A DNA stretch of 64,000 nt from contig CAWJJY010000007.1 of the NCBI GenBank assembly GCA_963843385.1, positions 124,001 through 188,000 of the forward strand. The letters run 5' to 3'. The notes beneath the pieces are model-generated. The model worked only from the letters and a program-made list of their open reading frames with translations. It searched no databases and had not been told where the DNA came from. A program made the translations under genes and the position numbers. The stretch comes from CAVOHU01 sp963843385 (GTDB lineage: Bacteria; Acidobacteriota; Vicinamibacteria; Vicinamibacterales; JAKQTR01). How positions within the stretch are numbered: position 1 is the first letter of the stretch; each line of letters begins with the position of its first letter. Shown in pieces: positions 8,731 through 18,503 of the stretch.

Positions 8731-9822
8731 ATGAAACGCCCCTATGTGCCGTCTTCCTTTCTCGTGCTTGGCGTCATGATCGTCGCGGCCACACTCTCGA
8801 TCCAGCGGGCCCAGGCCCAGGGCCTGGCGGGGAGCCCGGAGCAGAAGGCCAAACAACTCGCCATCGAAAAGGCCGTGCCGGAGTTGCAGATCGTCGAGGA
8901 CGTCCTCCACCTCTCGATCCCTGGCCAGACGATGGGTCAAACCGAAGGGGTGTCCAGGAACTCGAAAGGGCACCTGTTCGTGTACTCACGCACGGGCCCG
9001 AGCGGAATTTCGCGCGGGGGGACGGCTGCGATGCTGTTCGAGTTCGACGAGAACAACAAGTACGTCAAGACATGGGGCCCCAACAACTACGCGGCGTCCT
9101 TTGCGCACTCGGTCCGCGTCGACAAGTACGACAACGTGTGGATGGTCGACGAGGGATCCGGGATGATCGTCAAGTTCGACCCGGGTGCCATGCCCCAGAT
9201 GCAGTTCGGCCGGACGCTGGAAGCGATCGACTACCTGGAGCGATTCCTCGAACGCGGTGAGAAGATTCCCGAAGCCGAGCGCCATCCCGTCGGAAGGGTG
9301 GGCATCTTCAACCGGCCGACCGATGTCACGTGGGATTCGAAGGACAACATCTACGTGTCAGACGGCTACGGCAACTCCCGAGTGGTCAAGATCGCGAAGG
9401 GCGGCCATTGGGTGAAGTGGGTGGGGACCTACGGGTCCGGCCCGGACCAGTTCGTCATCCCGCACAGCATCGCCTCGGACAGACAGGACAACATCTACGT
9501 GGCCGACCGCAACAACTGGCGCATCCAGGTCTACGACAGCGATCTGAACCTGAAGAAGACCCTCGCCGGCATGGCCTCGCCGTGGGGCATCTGCGTCACC
9601 CCCGGTTCTCCCCAGTATCTGTTCAGCGGTGACGGCACCACGGGCAAGATCTACAAGATGGACCTGGATGGCAAGGTGCTCGGGTGGGCGCAGACCAGCC
9701 TGGGCCAGGGTGAGGACGACGCCGGCCGCCTGATCCACATGATCCACTGCGACTCCAACAACGTCATCTACAAAGGTTCCGCCATCCTGTGGCAAGTCGA
9801 GAAGATCACCATCAAGCAGTGA
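8731..9822 (+). CDS. Secreted NHL-repeat six-bladed beta-propeller protein (paralog 1)
   Basis: 363 residues with a signal peptide (ending RAQAQG near residue 30) after the ATG at 8731; GGAAAGG precedes it at 8717-8723. The body is built of NHL blades: SKGHLFVYSRTG, DKYDNVWMVDEGSG, SKDNIYVSDGYGNSRV and RQDNIYVADRNNWRIQVY. This is the fold of peptidylglycine alpha-amidating lyase and of many secreted propellers in Acidobacteriota. There are no residues I can tie confidently to lyase activity. Closest relative in the window is the protein at 43132-44217 (shared YLERFLERGEK and PGQTMGQTEGV-type segments). The TolB-like gene starts 13 nt after its stop, so the two are cotranscribed. Confidence 0.85.
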   Translation: MKRPYVPSSFLVLGVMIVAATLSIQRAQAQGLAGSPEQKAKQLAIEKAVPELQIVEDVLHLSIPGQTMGQTEGVSRNSKGHLFVYSRTGPSGISRGGTAAMLFEFDENNKYVKTWGPNNYAASFAHSVRVDKYDNVWMVDEGSGMIVKFDPGAMPQMQFGRTLEAIDYLERFLERGEKIPEAERHPVGRVGIFNRPTDVTWDSKDNIYVSDGYGNSRVVKIAKGGHWVKWVGTYGSGPDQFVIPHSIASDRQDNIYVADRNNWRIQVYDSDLNLKKTLAGMASPWGICVTPGSPQYLFSGDGTTGKIYKMDLDGKVLGWAQTSLGQGEDDAGRLIHMIHCDSNNVIYKGSAILWQVEKITIKQ

Positions 9823-9835
9823 AAAGGTGACACCC

Positions 9836-10711
9836 ATGAGACTCGCGCTGGTCGTTGTGCTCGCGTCGGTTCTCGTGCCGCAGGCCCCTCCGCCCCCTGC
9901 GACCGAGGTGTACCTGGCGCCGCTCTCCGGCAGCGGCAGCGTGTTGACGATCGGGACGCCGATCAACGTCAGCAACAGCCCGGAGTACGACAACCAACCC
10001 AGCTTCCTGCCGGACGGCTCCGCAATTCTGTTCACGTCGCGCCGCGACGGCAAGCAGAACGACATCTACCGGTACGACATCACCTCGAAGCTGGTCACGC
10101 AGCTGACGCGCTCGGCCGAAAACGAGTACTCCGCCCTCGTGACGCCGGACGGCAGGTCGTTCACGACCGTGCGTGGCGACAAACAGGAGCTTTGGCGCTT
10201 CGACCTCGACGGGTCGAATCCCCGGTTGGCCTACGCGCACAAAGGGCTCATTGGTTACTACGTCTGGATAGATGCCAATCGGGCCGCGGTGTTCGTGCTA
10301 GGCGCGAGTGGCAGCCCGGCCACGCTGCAGCTAGTCGACACGACGGCCAACGCGGCCGAGGTGATCGAGCCCAACATCGGCCGGTCCCTCCTGATTCGTC
10401 CCGGGCGCAAGACCGTCAGCTTCATCGGGCTGCCGCCCGGCGCCCCGCCAATCGTCAAGGAGCTCGATCCAATGACGAAGAAGACGGCGGTCATCACGGA
10501 GGCGGTGCCGGGAAGCGAGTACCTGACGTGGCTGCCGGACGGCCGCATCCTGATGGCGTCCGGCACGAAAATCTGGGTCTGGCGCGAGGGCGCTGCAGGC
10601 TGGACCGAGACAGGCGATGTGGCATCGGCCGGCCTGACGAAGGTCACGCGTCTCGCCGCGAGTCCGGACGGCAAGTGGCTGGCGCTTGTCGCGGAGACCC
10701 TATCGAAGTGA
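9836..10711 (+). CDS. TolB-like PD40 beta-propeller protein
   Basis: A 291-residue exported protein with a short signal (MRLALVVVLASVLVPQA) and PD40 blades such as QPSFLPDGSAILFTSRRDG, SALVTPDGRSF and LTWLPDGRILMASG. These resemble the C-terminal domain of TolB and WD40-like propellers. The ATG at 9836 is preferred over an upstream GTG at 9827 because the AAAGG preceding it lies at normal spacing. The gene starts 13 nt after the NHL gene, suggesting coupled expression. Probably a periplasmic binding or scaffold protein; no catalytic residues are visible. Confidence 0.82.
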   Translation: MRLALVVVLASVLVPQAPPPPATEVYLAPLSGSGSVLTIGTPINVSNSPEYDNQPSFLPDGSAILFTSRRDGKQNDIYRYDITSKLVTQLTRSAENEYSALVTPDGRSFTTVRGDKQELWRFDLDGSNPRLAYAHKGLIGYYVWIDANRAAVFVLGASGSPATLQLVDTTANAAEVIEPNIGRSLLIRPGRKTVSFIGLPPGAPPIVKELDPMTKKTAVITEAVPGSEYLTWLPDGRILMASGTKIWVWREGAAGWTETGDVASAGLTKVTRLAASPDGKWLALVAETLSK

Positions 10712-10758
10712 GGCGACCGTCCGAACGTGCCAGCTCCGAGCGAACCTGAGGGGTGCTG

Positions 10759-13492
10759 CTATCGTTTCTGGCGGACGGCTGCCCGCCAGTTCTGGACGAC
10801 GGTGATCGAACCCGTGCCGGTGCGCTCAGGCGTCAACGCCAGGAAACGCTGCCGGTCTGGCATGGCATCGATCCAGACGATGTTGGCCGGGAACGTCGCG
10901 AGTTGCTTTGGCGTGCCGACGCTCATCGTCGATCCAGGCACCACATCGACGCGCCACAAACTCCGCAGATCATCGCCCACAAACAACAGTTGCCGTCCAT
11001 CGCGGGTCCACCACGCGCCGATGGCGCCACCTTGCGACACCTGCACCTTGCGGCCCGGCACGGGAAACGACTGCACGTAGAGTTCGACCCGGCCGGTATC
11101 GTCTGACGTATAGGCCATCCAGTGTCCGTCGGGTGACGGCGGCCCGCCCTGATCACTCCTGGGTCCGAGGACGAAGGGCTTCAGCTCGCGGCCGTCCGGT
11201 ACCGGCAGCAGCCAGATATTCTGAGCGGTGACCGGGTCAAGCTCCGTCATGACGATCCATCGTCCATCGGGCGACCACGCCCCCGGCCCTTTGAACGGCA
11301 CGTCCGATCGAAACAGCGGCTGCTCGGGCGAGGCATCGGCCATGGTCTTCACGAAGATGTCCTGCGCGCCGTCCCGATCGGCTGCAAAGACGATGCGGTT
11401 GCCGTCGGGCGACCAGACCGGGCTGTCATTTCGGCCTCTTCCCGCCGTCAGCGGCGACGCGCTGGCGCGAGCGAGGTCCACGAGCCACAGCGCGGACTCG
11501 GAGGGGGAGGTGGACCGCACGAGAACGGCGTGTGTGCCGTCGGGCGAGATCGTTGCGGTCTCGTAGTGGCCCGCCGGGATGTTCAGCGTGCCCGTCTTCC
11601 GGCCGCTTGCGTCGTACCACTCGGCAGTGGTGTTCGGCGACGGCGCCGAGAAATAGGCCAGGGCTCCCGACCGCGAAATCGAGGTCGACCGCCCTGCCGT
11701 CCACGAGGTCGCCGGATCGAGAATGCTGGACGGCTCATCGTCGAGCGACACCGGATCGCCCGTCAGCTTGAGGCGTTTGGCGTCGAACCCCTGGGCCGTC
11801 AGGACGCCTTGCCGCGCGAAGAGCAGCCAGCCCGGATCGGCGTACACGGGTGCGGCGTCCATCGATCCGACAAACGTCCGCGAGTCGTCAAGGAGAGAGC
11901 CCGCGAAGACGTCGAACTGGCCGTTCTTCCCGGGCAGCGAGACATAGAGGAAATGCTGGCCGTCCGGAAGCAGCGCGGGGAAGCGGTGGCCGTATTCCTT
12001 TCGGACCGAATCGAGCTTCGTGACCGGCGTCGGCGTGCCACCGTTCGCCGAGATGCGGCAGATCGGGCCGCCGGCGTCCGGCGCGAAGAGAATCACGTTG
12101 GACGGCGTCCACACGGCACCCCTGCCATTCGGTGTGTCGGACAGGACTTCCGCGCGACCGCCAGAAACCGCGATGGTCTTCAACTTGCCGTTCGTAGTGA
12201 AGAACCCGATACGGCCTCCGTCGGGCGACCAGAACGGGCAGCGTGGCGCCGTCGCCGCCTTCGAGCCGCCGAGCCACCAGCGAGTCGAGTGAACGAACCC
12301 ACAACTGGGATTCCGATCGCACGACGCTGCCGACGAGGAACGCGACCATCGTGCCGTCTGGAGAGATGGCGACGCCGGTGGAGTCGGGATAGAGGGATTC
12401 GCCAGAGGGCGCCAGAATCGACAGTCGAGTCATGCTGGCGGGATCGGAGCCCGGTGACGCGATCCACAGAACCGCTGCGATGACGGCGGTGATCGCGACG
12501 CCGGCGATCGCAGGCCAGAGGCGTGAGAACCGCGACCGACGAGAGGAGGGAGGCGCCGGGACGGCGGGTCCGGCTTCGGCCAACTGGTCGTTCTCGTCCA
12601 GGTCGAGTCGCGCGTCACCGATCGCGCTCAGCCGCTTGCGGGGATCCTTCTCGAGGCACCGGCGCAGCAGCCGCTGGACCGATGGCGGGGTGCCGGCCGG
12701 CACCGCCGCCCACGCGGGGTCGCTCTTCAGCACCGACGCCAGCACATCCGACACGTCGTCGCCGGGAAACGCGCGGCGGCCGGTCAACATCTCAAACAGC
12801 ACGACCCCGAACGCCCAGATGTCGGCCCGGCGGTCGACGGCCTTGGCGCGCGCCTGCTCGGGCGCCATGTAGGCGGCCGTGCCGAGGATCATGCCCAGCT
12901 GCGTGCCGACCTCGCCGCCCGGGCGGAGGCGAGTCGCGAAGTCGGTGAGCGTTGGCGAGTTCATCGCGCTTGTGCCGGCACCCGACGAGGGGTCGAGCGC
13001 CTTGGCGAGGCCGAAGTCGAGCACCTTGACCGTGCCGTCGGGCCGGACCTTGATGTTGGCGGGCTTCAGATCCCGATGGATGATTCCCTGCTCGTGCGCG
13101 GCCTCGAGCGCATCGGCAATCTGCTTCGCGACGGGCAGGGCGTCGGCGAGCGGCATCGGCCCGCGGCCGATGAGGGCGGCGAGATCCTCGCCCTCGACCA
13201 GCTCCATCACGAGGCCGTGGACGTGCGCGCCGCCGGGCTGCGCGTCCGCGGTCGTGGGCCCTTCGATGATGCCGTAGATTTGCGCGATGTTCGGATGATT
13301 GAGCGCGGCGAGCGTCTGTGCCTCGCGCGTGAATCGCTCCACGCGATCCGAATCGTGCGCAAACAGGTCAGGGAGGATCTTGATCGCGACGTCGCGATTC
13401 AGCTTCACATCGCGCGCGCGATAGACTTCACCCATTCCGCCTTCGCCCAGCTTGTCGATGACCCGATAGGAGCCGAGAGTCTGGCCGATCAC
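10759..13492 (-). CDS. Membrane Ser/Thr protein kinase with PD40 propeller sensor (frameshifted)
   Basis: About 910 residues once a single frameshift is repaired. Residues 9-270 are a PknB-type kinase: glycine loop GEGGMGEVY (16-24), ATP lysine K38 (VAIKIL), catalytic loop HRDLKPAN (139-146), DFG (159-161) and APEQ near 210. One transmembrane helix (AIAGVAITAVIAAVLWIA, near 330-350) leads to an extracytoplasmic PD40 propeller with repeated SPDG motifs. The start is GTG at 13492. The frame breaks at a GGG run at 12236-12238: the kinase frame continues as nonsense to 11888, while the propeller is open in the adjacent frame to 10759. One surplus base accounts for the break. Kinase-propeller fusions like this are common in Acidobacteriota. 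Confidence 0.88.
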
Positions 13493-13827
13493 ATCCCAGT
13501 CCTGTGCTGGCGTTCGGCGAAAGGTCGCCGGGATTGGTGCGCCAAAAGCGGAGGGCCTGCGGCGTCAGTGCCTCCTGCGCCAGGCAGAGACACGACTCGT
13601 TGGGCGCCGAGATGGCTGCCAAGCGCGTTCAGCACACACAAGTCCCAATAATAATCATAGCATCAGTTTGGTCGGAGTAAGAACGGACCGCCGAGTACCG
13701 CGGGCGGTCCCACTGCCAGGCCTGACCCCACCGGTTCGACCAGGGGCCAGATTCCTGTGCAGGTGTTGTTGCAGGGCGGGCGGCGGCGCGCGAATATCGG
13801 TCGCGTCGCACCAAGGAGAACTTGCAG
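13493..13827. other. Divergent intergenic region
   Basis: The region lies between the kinase (minus) and the DNase-I-fold protein (plus). It has an unusually AT-rich patch at 13646-13668 (CAATAATAATCATAGCATCA), likely promoter sequence for one or both genes. No gene is supported. Confidence 0.4.
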
Positions 13828-14754
13828 ATGCCTACAGATGATCAGATCGTCGCCGCGGAACGGCAAGCCCTGATGGGCCTGCTCGCCATTGTGCCGCTTC
13901 GCTCGGTCGATGAGAACGTGCTCATCGCGTCGTGGAACATCGCCCAGTTCTCCGACAGGAAGAAGACGCGCGCGCTGCAGTACATCGCCGACATCTGCGA
14001 ACGCTTCGATATCGTCGCAATCCAGGAGGTGAAGACCAATCTCCAGGGACTGTCGAAGCTGCAGAAGATGCTGCCCGGGCACTATCAGATCCTGGTGTCG
14101 GACCCGACCGGCAACAACGAACGGATGGCCTTCCTGTACGACACCCGGACGGTGGTCAGCACGGGCCTGGTCTGTGAGATCGCCTTCAACGGGACGATCG
14201 CCAGCCCGAACGTGTTCCAGTTCCAGCGTTCGCCCTACTGCGCGTCGTTTCGCGCCGGGCGCTTCGACTTCACGCTGGTCTCCGTCCACATCGCCGAGGG
14301 GTCCAAGTACGGAACGGTCGGCACCAACCTGAGGGAGCTGGAAATCCAGGAACTGGTGAGATTCATCAAGCACGAGGCCGGGCGGCCGAAGGGGTCGGTG
14401 TTCGACCCGGACTTCTTCCTGGTCGGCGATTTCAACATCCAGACCGACGGCGACCGGTTCTTCAAGGCGCTCAGAGGCGGGGACACGCCGCGGTTCGAGA
14501 TGCCGAAAGCCATGGACAAGCTGGGAACCAACTTCGACCAGACCAGGACATTCGACAAGATCGCCTGGATCCCGAGTGAAGACTTCGAGTTCACCGGGAG
14601 GTTCGGGGCCGTCCCGTTCGGCGATGTCCTCTACAAGGAGGCAGGCCAGCCAGCCGACGCAGCCCGGCGGGAGGTGAGCGATCACCTGCCGATCTGGGCT
14701 GAGTTCCGCGTCAAGGAACTGGAACACGAGCTGGACCAGATCATCAACCAGTAG
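13828..14754 (+). CDS. Endonuclease/exonuclease/phosphatase family protein
   Basis: A 308-residue protein of the DNase I-like fold. Family landmarks are visible: SWNIAQFS near residue 35, the metal-binding glutamate in IVAIQEVKTN near 65, GDFNIQTDGDRFF near 205 and the terminal SDHLPIWAEF motif near 290. The ATG at 13828 is chosen over a TTG two codons upstream because AAGGAG (13813-13818) is at ideal spacing. There is no signal peptide, so the protein is probably cytoplasmic. Members cleave phosphodiester or phosphomonoester bonds in nucleic acids, lipids or nucleotides; which one applies here is not evident. The deoxynucleoside kinase gene follows 140 nt downstream on the same strand, which hints at nucleic-acid or nucleotide turnover. 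Confidence 0.85.
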   Translation: MPTDDQIVAAERQALMGLLAIVPLRSVDENVLIASWNIAQFSDRKKTRALQYIADICERFDIVAIQEVKTNLQGLSKLQKMLPGHYQILVSDPTGNNERMAFLYDTRTVVSTGLVCEIAFNGTIASPNVFQFQRSPYCASFRAGRFDFTLVSVHIAEGSKYGTVGTNLRELEIQELVRFIKHEAGRPKGSVFDPDFFLVGDFNIQTDGDRFFKALRGGDTPRFEMPKAMDKLGTNFDQTRTFDKIAWIPSEDFEFTGRFGAVPFGDVLYKEAGQPADAARREVSDHLPIWAEFRVKELEHELDQIINQ

Positions 14755-14893
14755 TTCTCACCCTCGCCTCTGCAGTAAGCTGACCGGTCGAGAGGACCGC
14801 TGGCGGCAGCCGCATGCCCTCCCAGTCGATCGCCATCTACCGGACGGGCAGGTAAGATAGGTTGCCGGACGCCAAGTTCCCCGGGAGCACGCG

Positions 14894-15664
14894 ATGAGGC
14901 AGAACTTTCATATCGGCATCATGGGCAACCTGTTCTCAGGCAAGACCACCCTGATGCAGGCGCTTGCGCGCGATCCGTACAAGCGGGACCTCGAGGGAAT
15001 ACTGGATGGCGCTGAGCTGTATACGTTTTCGGAGCGCGTGGACAAAGGATCGCTCATCGACGAGTGCCTGGCGCTCTTCTATCACGATCGCGTGGCGAAC
15101 ATCTTTGCCACGGAGCTGGCGTTCCTCAACATGCGCACCGCGCAACAGCGCGAGATCCGCCACCTCATGACGCGGGAGAGCACGCGCGGCGCGATCATCA
15201 TCGAAGACCGTCCCTTCATCGACGGCCCCGAGGTGTTCGTCGCGCGCATGATCGACTCGGGCGAGATGCCGCCGGCGCACGCCAAGCTGTACCGCACGCT
15301 GTTCCACGAGACGCTGCGCAATGAGCACATCCGCCTGCCCGACCTGACGGTGTACCTGCGGACCGAGCCCGAACTGCTCGAGCGACGGCGCGCGAAAAGG
15401 GCAGCCGAGGGCGACGCCTACGCCGGGACGATCAAGGAAGACTACCTGCGGGAAATCCACAACAGCTACGAACGGATTGCCGCCAACTGGAAGCGCACGC
15501 TGCTCGGTTATCAGGAACACGCCATCGTCCCGCCCGACGCGGACCTGCTCACGCTTCCAGCCGAGATCGACATGGGCCAGCACCCGGACTACGTCCACGT
15601 GGCGGCCGGGACCATCCGCGAAAAGGTCCGCCGCATGATCGTGTCCCGCCGGCAGAACCAGTAA
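14894..15664 (+). CDS. Deoxynucleoside kinase family protein
   Basis: A 256-residue P-loop kinase. Walker A is GNLFSGKT at residues 10-17, followed by a dNK-like helical core. IIIEDRPFIDGPEVFVARM (near 98-116) corresponds to the substrate-binding region after the DR(S) motif, and an arginine-rich lid (ERRRAKR near 164) fits the family. The overall pattern matches deoxyadenosine/deoxyguanosine kinases of the salvage pathway, which phosphorylate deoxynucleosides with ATP in the cytoplasm. GGGAG precedes the ATG by 7 nt. The usual ERS triplet reads EDR here, so substrate preference is uncertain. A thymidylate kinase-like role is less likely from the loop sequences. Confidence 0.83.
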   Translation: MRQNFHIGIMGNLFSGKTTLMQALARDPYKRDLEGILDGAELYTFSERVDKGSLIDECLALFYHDRVANIFATELAFLNMRTAQQREIRHLMTRESTRGAIIIEDRPFIDGPEVFVARMIDSGEMPPAHAKLYRTLFHETLRNEHIRLPDLTVYLRTEPELLERRRAKRAAEGDAYAGTIKEDYLREIHNSYERIAANWKRTLLGYQEHAIVPPDADLLTLPAEIDMGQHPDYVHVAAGTIREKVRRMIVSRRQNQ

Positions 15665-15762
15665 GGCCTCGACCGCTCGGGCACCTCGGCCCGGCTCGGC
15701 AAGGCGGAGCCGCAGCCGGCGTCTGCCCTGAACTCGAACTTCCGGCCGCCCGGGCCCGCGGT

Positions 15763-15768
15763 TACAAT
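15763..15768 (+). promoter_or_regulatory. Possible -10 element upstream of secreted hydrolase
   Basis: TACAAT stands out in GC-rich sequence about 84 nt before the ATG at 15853. The -35 hexamer at 17-bp spacing (TTCCGG) is poor, so this is only a weak promoter call. Confidence 0.3.
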
Positions 15769-15852
15769 GCACCCTTCAGCCCAAGAAGACGGTGGCAGCC
15801 CGGCCGGGCACCCGCGTCCGCGTCCGGCCACGATCAGCGAGGAGACGGAAAG

Positions 15853-16878
15853 ATGTTTCGAAGCATTGCGTTCTCGTGTTGCGTGCTGTTGTGCGCGGCC
15901 GGTGCAGCGTTCGGCCAGGCGACGCCTCTGCCCAAGTTCGTCCCGCCGGCGATGCCGATCACCGAGCCGTGGGAGGCCTTCATATTCTCGGAGCCCGTCC
16001 AGGGGTCCGACATCGCGGTGGACATCACGCTGCTCTCCACGGTCGATGGCCTGTTCACCCCGATCGGCATGCGCCACCCGAAGGGCAAGGGCCCGTTCCC
16101 GGTGGTGCTGTTCTTCACGGGCAACGGGGGCGCGGGGGTGAAGGCGGTTCGCGAGTACGTCAACCAGCACGGCTACACGCTCGAGCGGTTCCTGCAGCAG
16201 GGCTACGCGGTGGGCTGGCTGAACTACCGGGCCGAGACGTGGTTCGAGTACACGCGGGTGCCGCCCCTTCTCGTGTCGCACCATCAGGCCAACCAGCTGA
16301 TGAACCGCCCGCCGCTCGAGTACAACGACCTGATGACGATTGTCGACTATGTCAAGCGGCTGCCCTACGTGGACGCGAACCGCGTGGGACTGGTCGGCAA
16401 CAGCCACGCCGGCGGCATGATTCTGAAGGCCGGGGCCGAAGGGCTGAAGGTCGCGGCGGCCATCTGCTCGGAACCCGACACGAGCGAGTTCCTCCAGATC
16501 GACCCGAACGGGTTCGCCGGCGACGAGAACCAGCTTCCCACCGAGGAATCGGTTGCACCGTTCCTGAAGAACAAGGATGTCGCCCTGGCGCGCATCAACC
16601 GGGTCAGCTTTCCGATCTTCTTCGTCAACCGGGACCATGACTCGCTGCAGGGACTCTTCGAGACGACCTACAAGTGGATGAAGGAAGCCGGCAAGACGGT
16701 CGAGCACGTGTCTTACGATCATCCCGTGCACGGTTACATCGTCCGGATCCCGCGCGACGAGAAGGGTGTCTACAAGCCTGACGAGATTCAGCTGAAGGTG
16801 ATCCAGCAGGCGTTCGACTTCTTCAAGAAATACATGCCGCCCTCCGCGGCGCCCGCCACCGCCACCAAGGCGCCGTAG
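15853..16878 (+). CDS. Secreted alpha/beta hydrolase (CocE/dienelactone hydrolase-like)
   Basis: A 341-residue exported hydrolase with a Sec signal (MFRSIAFSCCVLLCAAGAAFGQ). The nucleophile elbow GNSHAGGM (near residues 180-187) fits the GxSxxG pattern with serine as nucleophile. A late DHDS stretch near 262 and the histidine in DHPVHGYIVR near 295 could complete the triad. Early strands (FPVVLFFTGNGGAG) place the oxyanion hole. GGAGACGGAAAG precedes the ATG. Likely a periplasmic esterase or peptidase-like hydrolase of unknown substrate. It is a stand-alone gene on the plus strand, separated by about 190 nt from the kinase upstream and 460 nt from the peptidase downstream. Confidence 0.82.
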   Translation: MFRSIAFSCCVLLCAAGAAFGQATPLPKFVPPAMPITEPWEAFIFSEPVQGSDIAVDITLLSTVDGLFTPIGMRHPKGKGPFPVVLFFTGNGGAGVKAVREYVNQHGYTLERFLQQGYAVGWLNYRAETWFEYTRVPPLLVSHHQANQLMNRPPLEYNDLMTIVDYVKRLPYVDANRVGLVGNSHAGGMILKAGAEGLKVAAAICSEPDTSEFLQIDPNGFAGDENQLPTEESVAPFLKNKDVALARINRVSFPIFFVNRDHDSLQGLFETTYKWMKEAGKTVEHVSYDHPVHGYIVRIPRDEKGVYKPDEIQLKVIQQAFDFFKKYMPPSAAPATATKAP

Positions 16879-17342
16879 TCAGAGCGTCGTCGGCTTCGGG
16901 CTACGGGCTACCGGCTACCGGCCTGTCCCCTTGGATCAGACCACGTGCTGCCGGTGTCGGACCTCAACCCGCGACGGGACGAGATGGGCCCGCGTGGAAC
17001 GCAGAGAAGGCGTGGGTGGTCCGAAGCCACTAGCCGACTCCTGCAGCCCATGGCCGATTGCACACTGTTTTCACGAGTGTGCAATCGGCGAGGCAGGGGC
17101 CCGCCCGACCGGGCTATACTCCGGCCGGTTCGCGATCCCATGTGCCCCTCCTCTCCGCTGATCGCGGCGTTCAATCCCGGCCTTTCAGTCATCACAGGAC
17201 TCCCGCCTTCATGCCGCCGCAATTGACGGGCGTGGAACGCGTCGTGATCCGTTCACACCCCGAGGAGGTGCAACAAGTCTCGCCTGAACCGCCACTCACC
17301 GGTCGGATTCGTTGACCCTCGTGCACGGAAGGAGTTGATCCC
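16879..17342. other. Intergenic region with palindrome and promoter-like sequence
   Basis: No gene is supported. Near the left end a 7-bp tandem (GGGCTAC, GGGCTAC, CGGCTAC) follows the esterase stop. A perfect inverted repeat at 17053-17089 and a TATACT hexamer at 17115-17120 lie upstream of the peptidase operon. Confidence 0.5.
17053..17089. promoter_or_regulatory. Perfect 14-bp inverted repeat upstream of peptidase/inhibitor operon
   Basis: GCCGATTGCACACT and AGTGTGCAATCGGC form perfect arms around a 9-nt centre (GTTTTCACG). No T-tract follows. The TATACT hexamer (17115-17120) 25 nt downstream makes an operator role possible; a structured RNA or an element end is the alternative. Confidence 0.5.
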
Positions 17343-18152
17343 ATGGCGAAGAGGTCCCCGAATGTGAAGGCCACGCGACGCATCTGCAACCTCGTTCCGT
17401 CCCGGGCGACGGAAAACGACTGGAAGTTCGAGCACGCCGTCCAGTCGGGCGCGCTCAAGGCCGTATCGGCGCTGCCCACCGACAAGGACCTGCGGCAGGC
17501 GTGGTGGACGATCGGCGATCAGGGCGAGACCGGGTCGTGCGTGGGCTGGGCGTCTACCGACGGGGTCATGCGCTACCACCTCGTCACGGCCGGCCGCCTC
17601 CCCAAAGACGGGATGGTGTCGCCGCGTTTCACCTGGATGGCGTCGAAGGAGACCGACGAATTCGTCAGCCGGCCGGAAACTTTCATCGAGGAAGCCGGCA
17701 CCAGCCTGAAGGCGGCTATGGACATCTGCCGCAAGTACGGAGCGGTCCTCGAAGCGGTGCTGCCGTTCCACGTGAACACGCTGATGTACCCGGGCGACGA
17801 GAACACGTTCTTCGCAACCGCCGCGCAGCGCAAGGCCGCAGCCTATTTCAACCTGGCCAGGAACCTGAACCAGTGGCGGACGTGGCTCGCCGCGGGTGGG
17901 CCCATCATGGCCGGCGTGCAAGTGGATGCCACCTGGGACGCCGCGACGGCGACACACGGCATCCTCGATGCCTTCCAGCCGAACACGGTCCGGGGCGGAC
18001 ACGCCGTCTGCATCGTCGGCTATCGGAAAGACGGCCGTTTCATCATTCGAAACAGCTGGGGAACGTCGTGGGGCGATCAGGGGTTCGCATACGCGAGTGA
18101 GGCCTACATCAACGGCGCGTTCTTCCCCGAGAGCTACGGAATCAAGTTGTGA
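17343..18152 (+). CDS. Papain-like cysteine peptidase (C1 family)
   Basis: A 269-residue C1-type peptidase with the full triad: oxyanion glutamine and nucleophile in DQGETGSCVGWA (Q60, C66), histidine in RGGHAVCIVGY (H220) and asparagine in RNSWGTSWG (N237). The ordering and spacing are those of papain. There is no signal peptide and the N-terminal extension (about 50 residues) is too short for a classical inhibitory propeptide, so the enzyme is probably cytoplasmic and made active. GGAAGGAG at 17327-17334 fixes the ATG. The chagasin-type inhibitor gene begins 22 nt after its stop, which supplies an obvious way to restrain the enzyme. The natural protein target is unknown. Confidence 0.9.
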   Translation: MAKRSPNVKATRRICNLVPSRATENDWKFEHAVQSGALKAVSALPTDKDLRQAWWTIGDQGETGSCVGWASTDGVMRYHLVTAGRLPKDGMVSPRFTWMASKETDEFVSRPETFIEEAGTSLKAAMDICRKYGAVLEAVLPFHVNTLMYPGDENTFFATAAQRKAAAYFNLARNLNQWRTWLAAGGPIMAGVQVDATWDAATATHGILDAFQPNTVRGGHAVCIVGYRKDGRFIIRNSWGTSWGDQGFAYASEAYINGAFFPESYGIKL

Positions 18153-18174
18153 GGGGCGCCGCCGGCGTGAAATC

Positions 18175-18501
18175 ATGCCTGGCGACACCATGACGCTGAC
18201 CGCAGCCGACAACGGCAGGACCGTCGACGTCCCCATCGGGGAGGCGATCGTGCTTCGCCTTCACGAGAACGCGACCACAGGATATCGCTGGGCGTTCGAC
18301 GGCCTGGATCGAACGCTGGTCGACGCTCAGGAGGGCGCCTTCCTGCGCAGCTCCGACGCCCTGGGGAGCGGGGGGATGGCGCAGTGGACGCTCGTGCCCG
18401 CGAAAGCCTGCAGCGTCGAGGTCCGGCTGAAGCTCTTGCGGCACTGGGAGGGAGACCGGTCCATCCGGGAACGCTTCGCGGTCACGCTGAGAATCGGGTG
18501 A
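18175..18501 (+). CDS. Chagasin-like cysteine peptidase inhibitor (I42 family)
   Basis: A 108-residue protein carrying all three inhibitory loops of the chagasin/ICP family: NATTGYRW at residues 32-39 (the NPTTG loop), GSGGMAQW at 64-71 (GxxG loop) and RHWEGD at 89-94 (RPW loop with His for Pro). Chagasins block papain-like peptidases by inserting these loops into the active-site cleft. The start at 18175 lies 22 nt after the peptidase stop; an in-frame ATG at 18190 is an alternative. The ribosome site is weak, which suggests coupling to translation of the peptidase. No signal peptide is present, matching the peptidase, so both partners should meet in the same compartment. Confidence 0.88.
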   Translation: MPGDTMTLTAADNGRTVDVPIGEAIVLRLHENATTGYRWAFDGLDRTLVDAQEGAFLRSSDALGSGGMAQWTLVPAKACSVEVRLKLLRHWEGDRSIRERFAVTLRIG

Positions 18502-18503
18502 GG

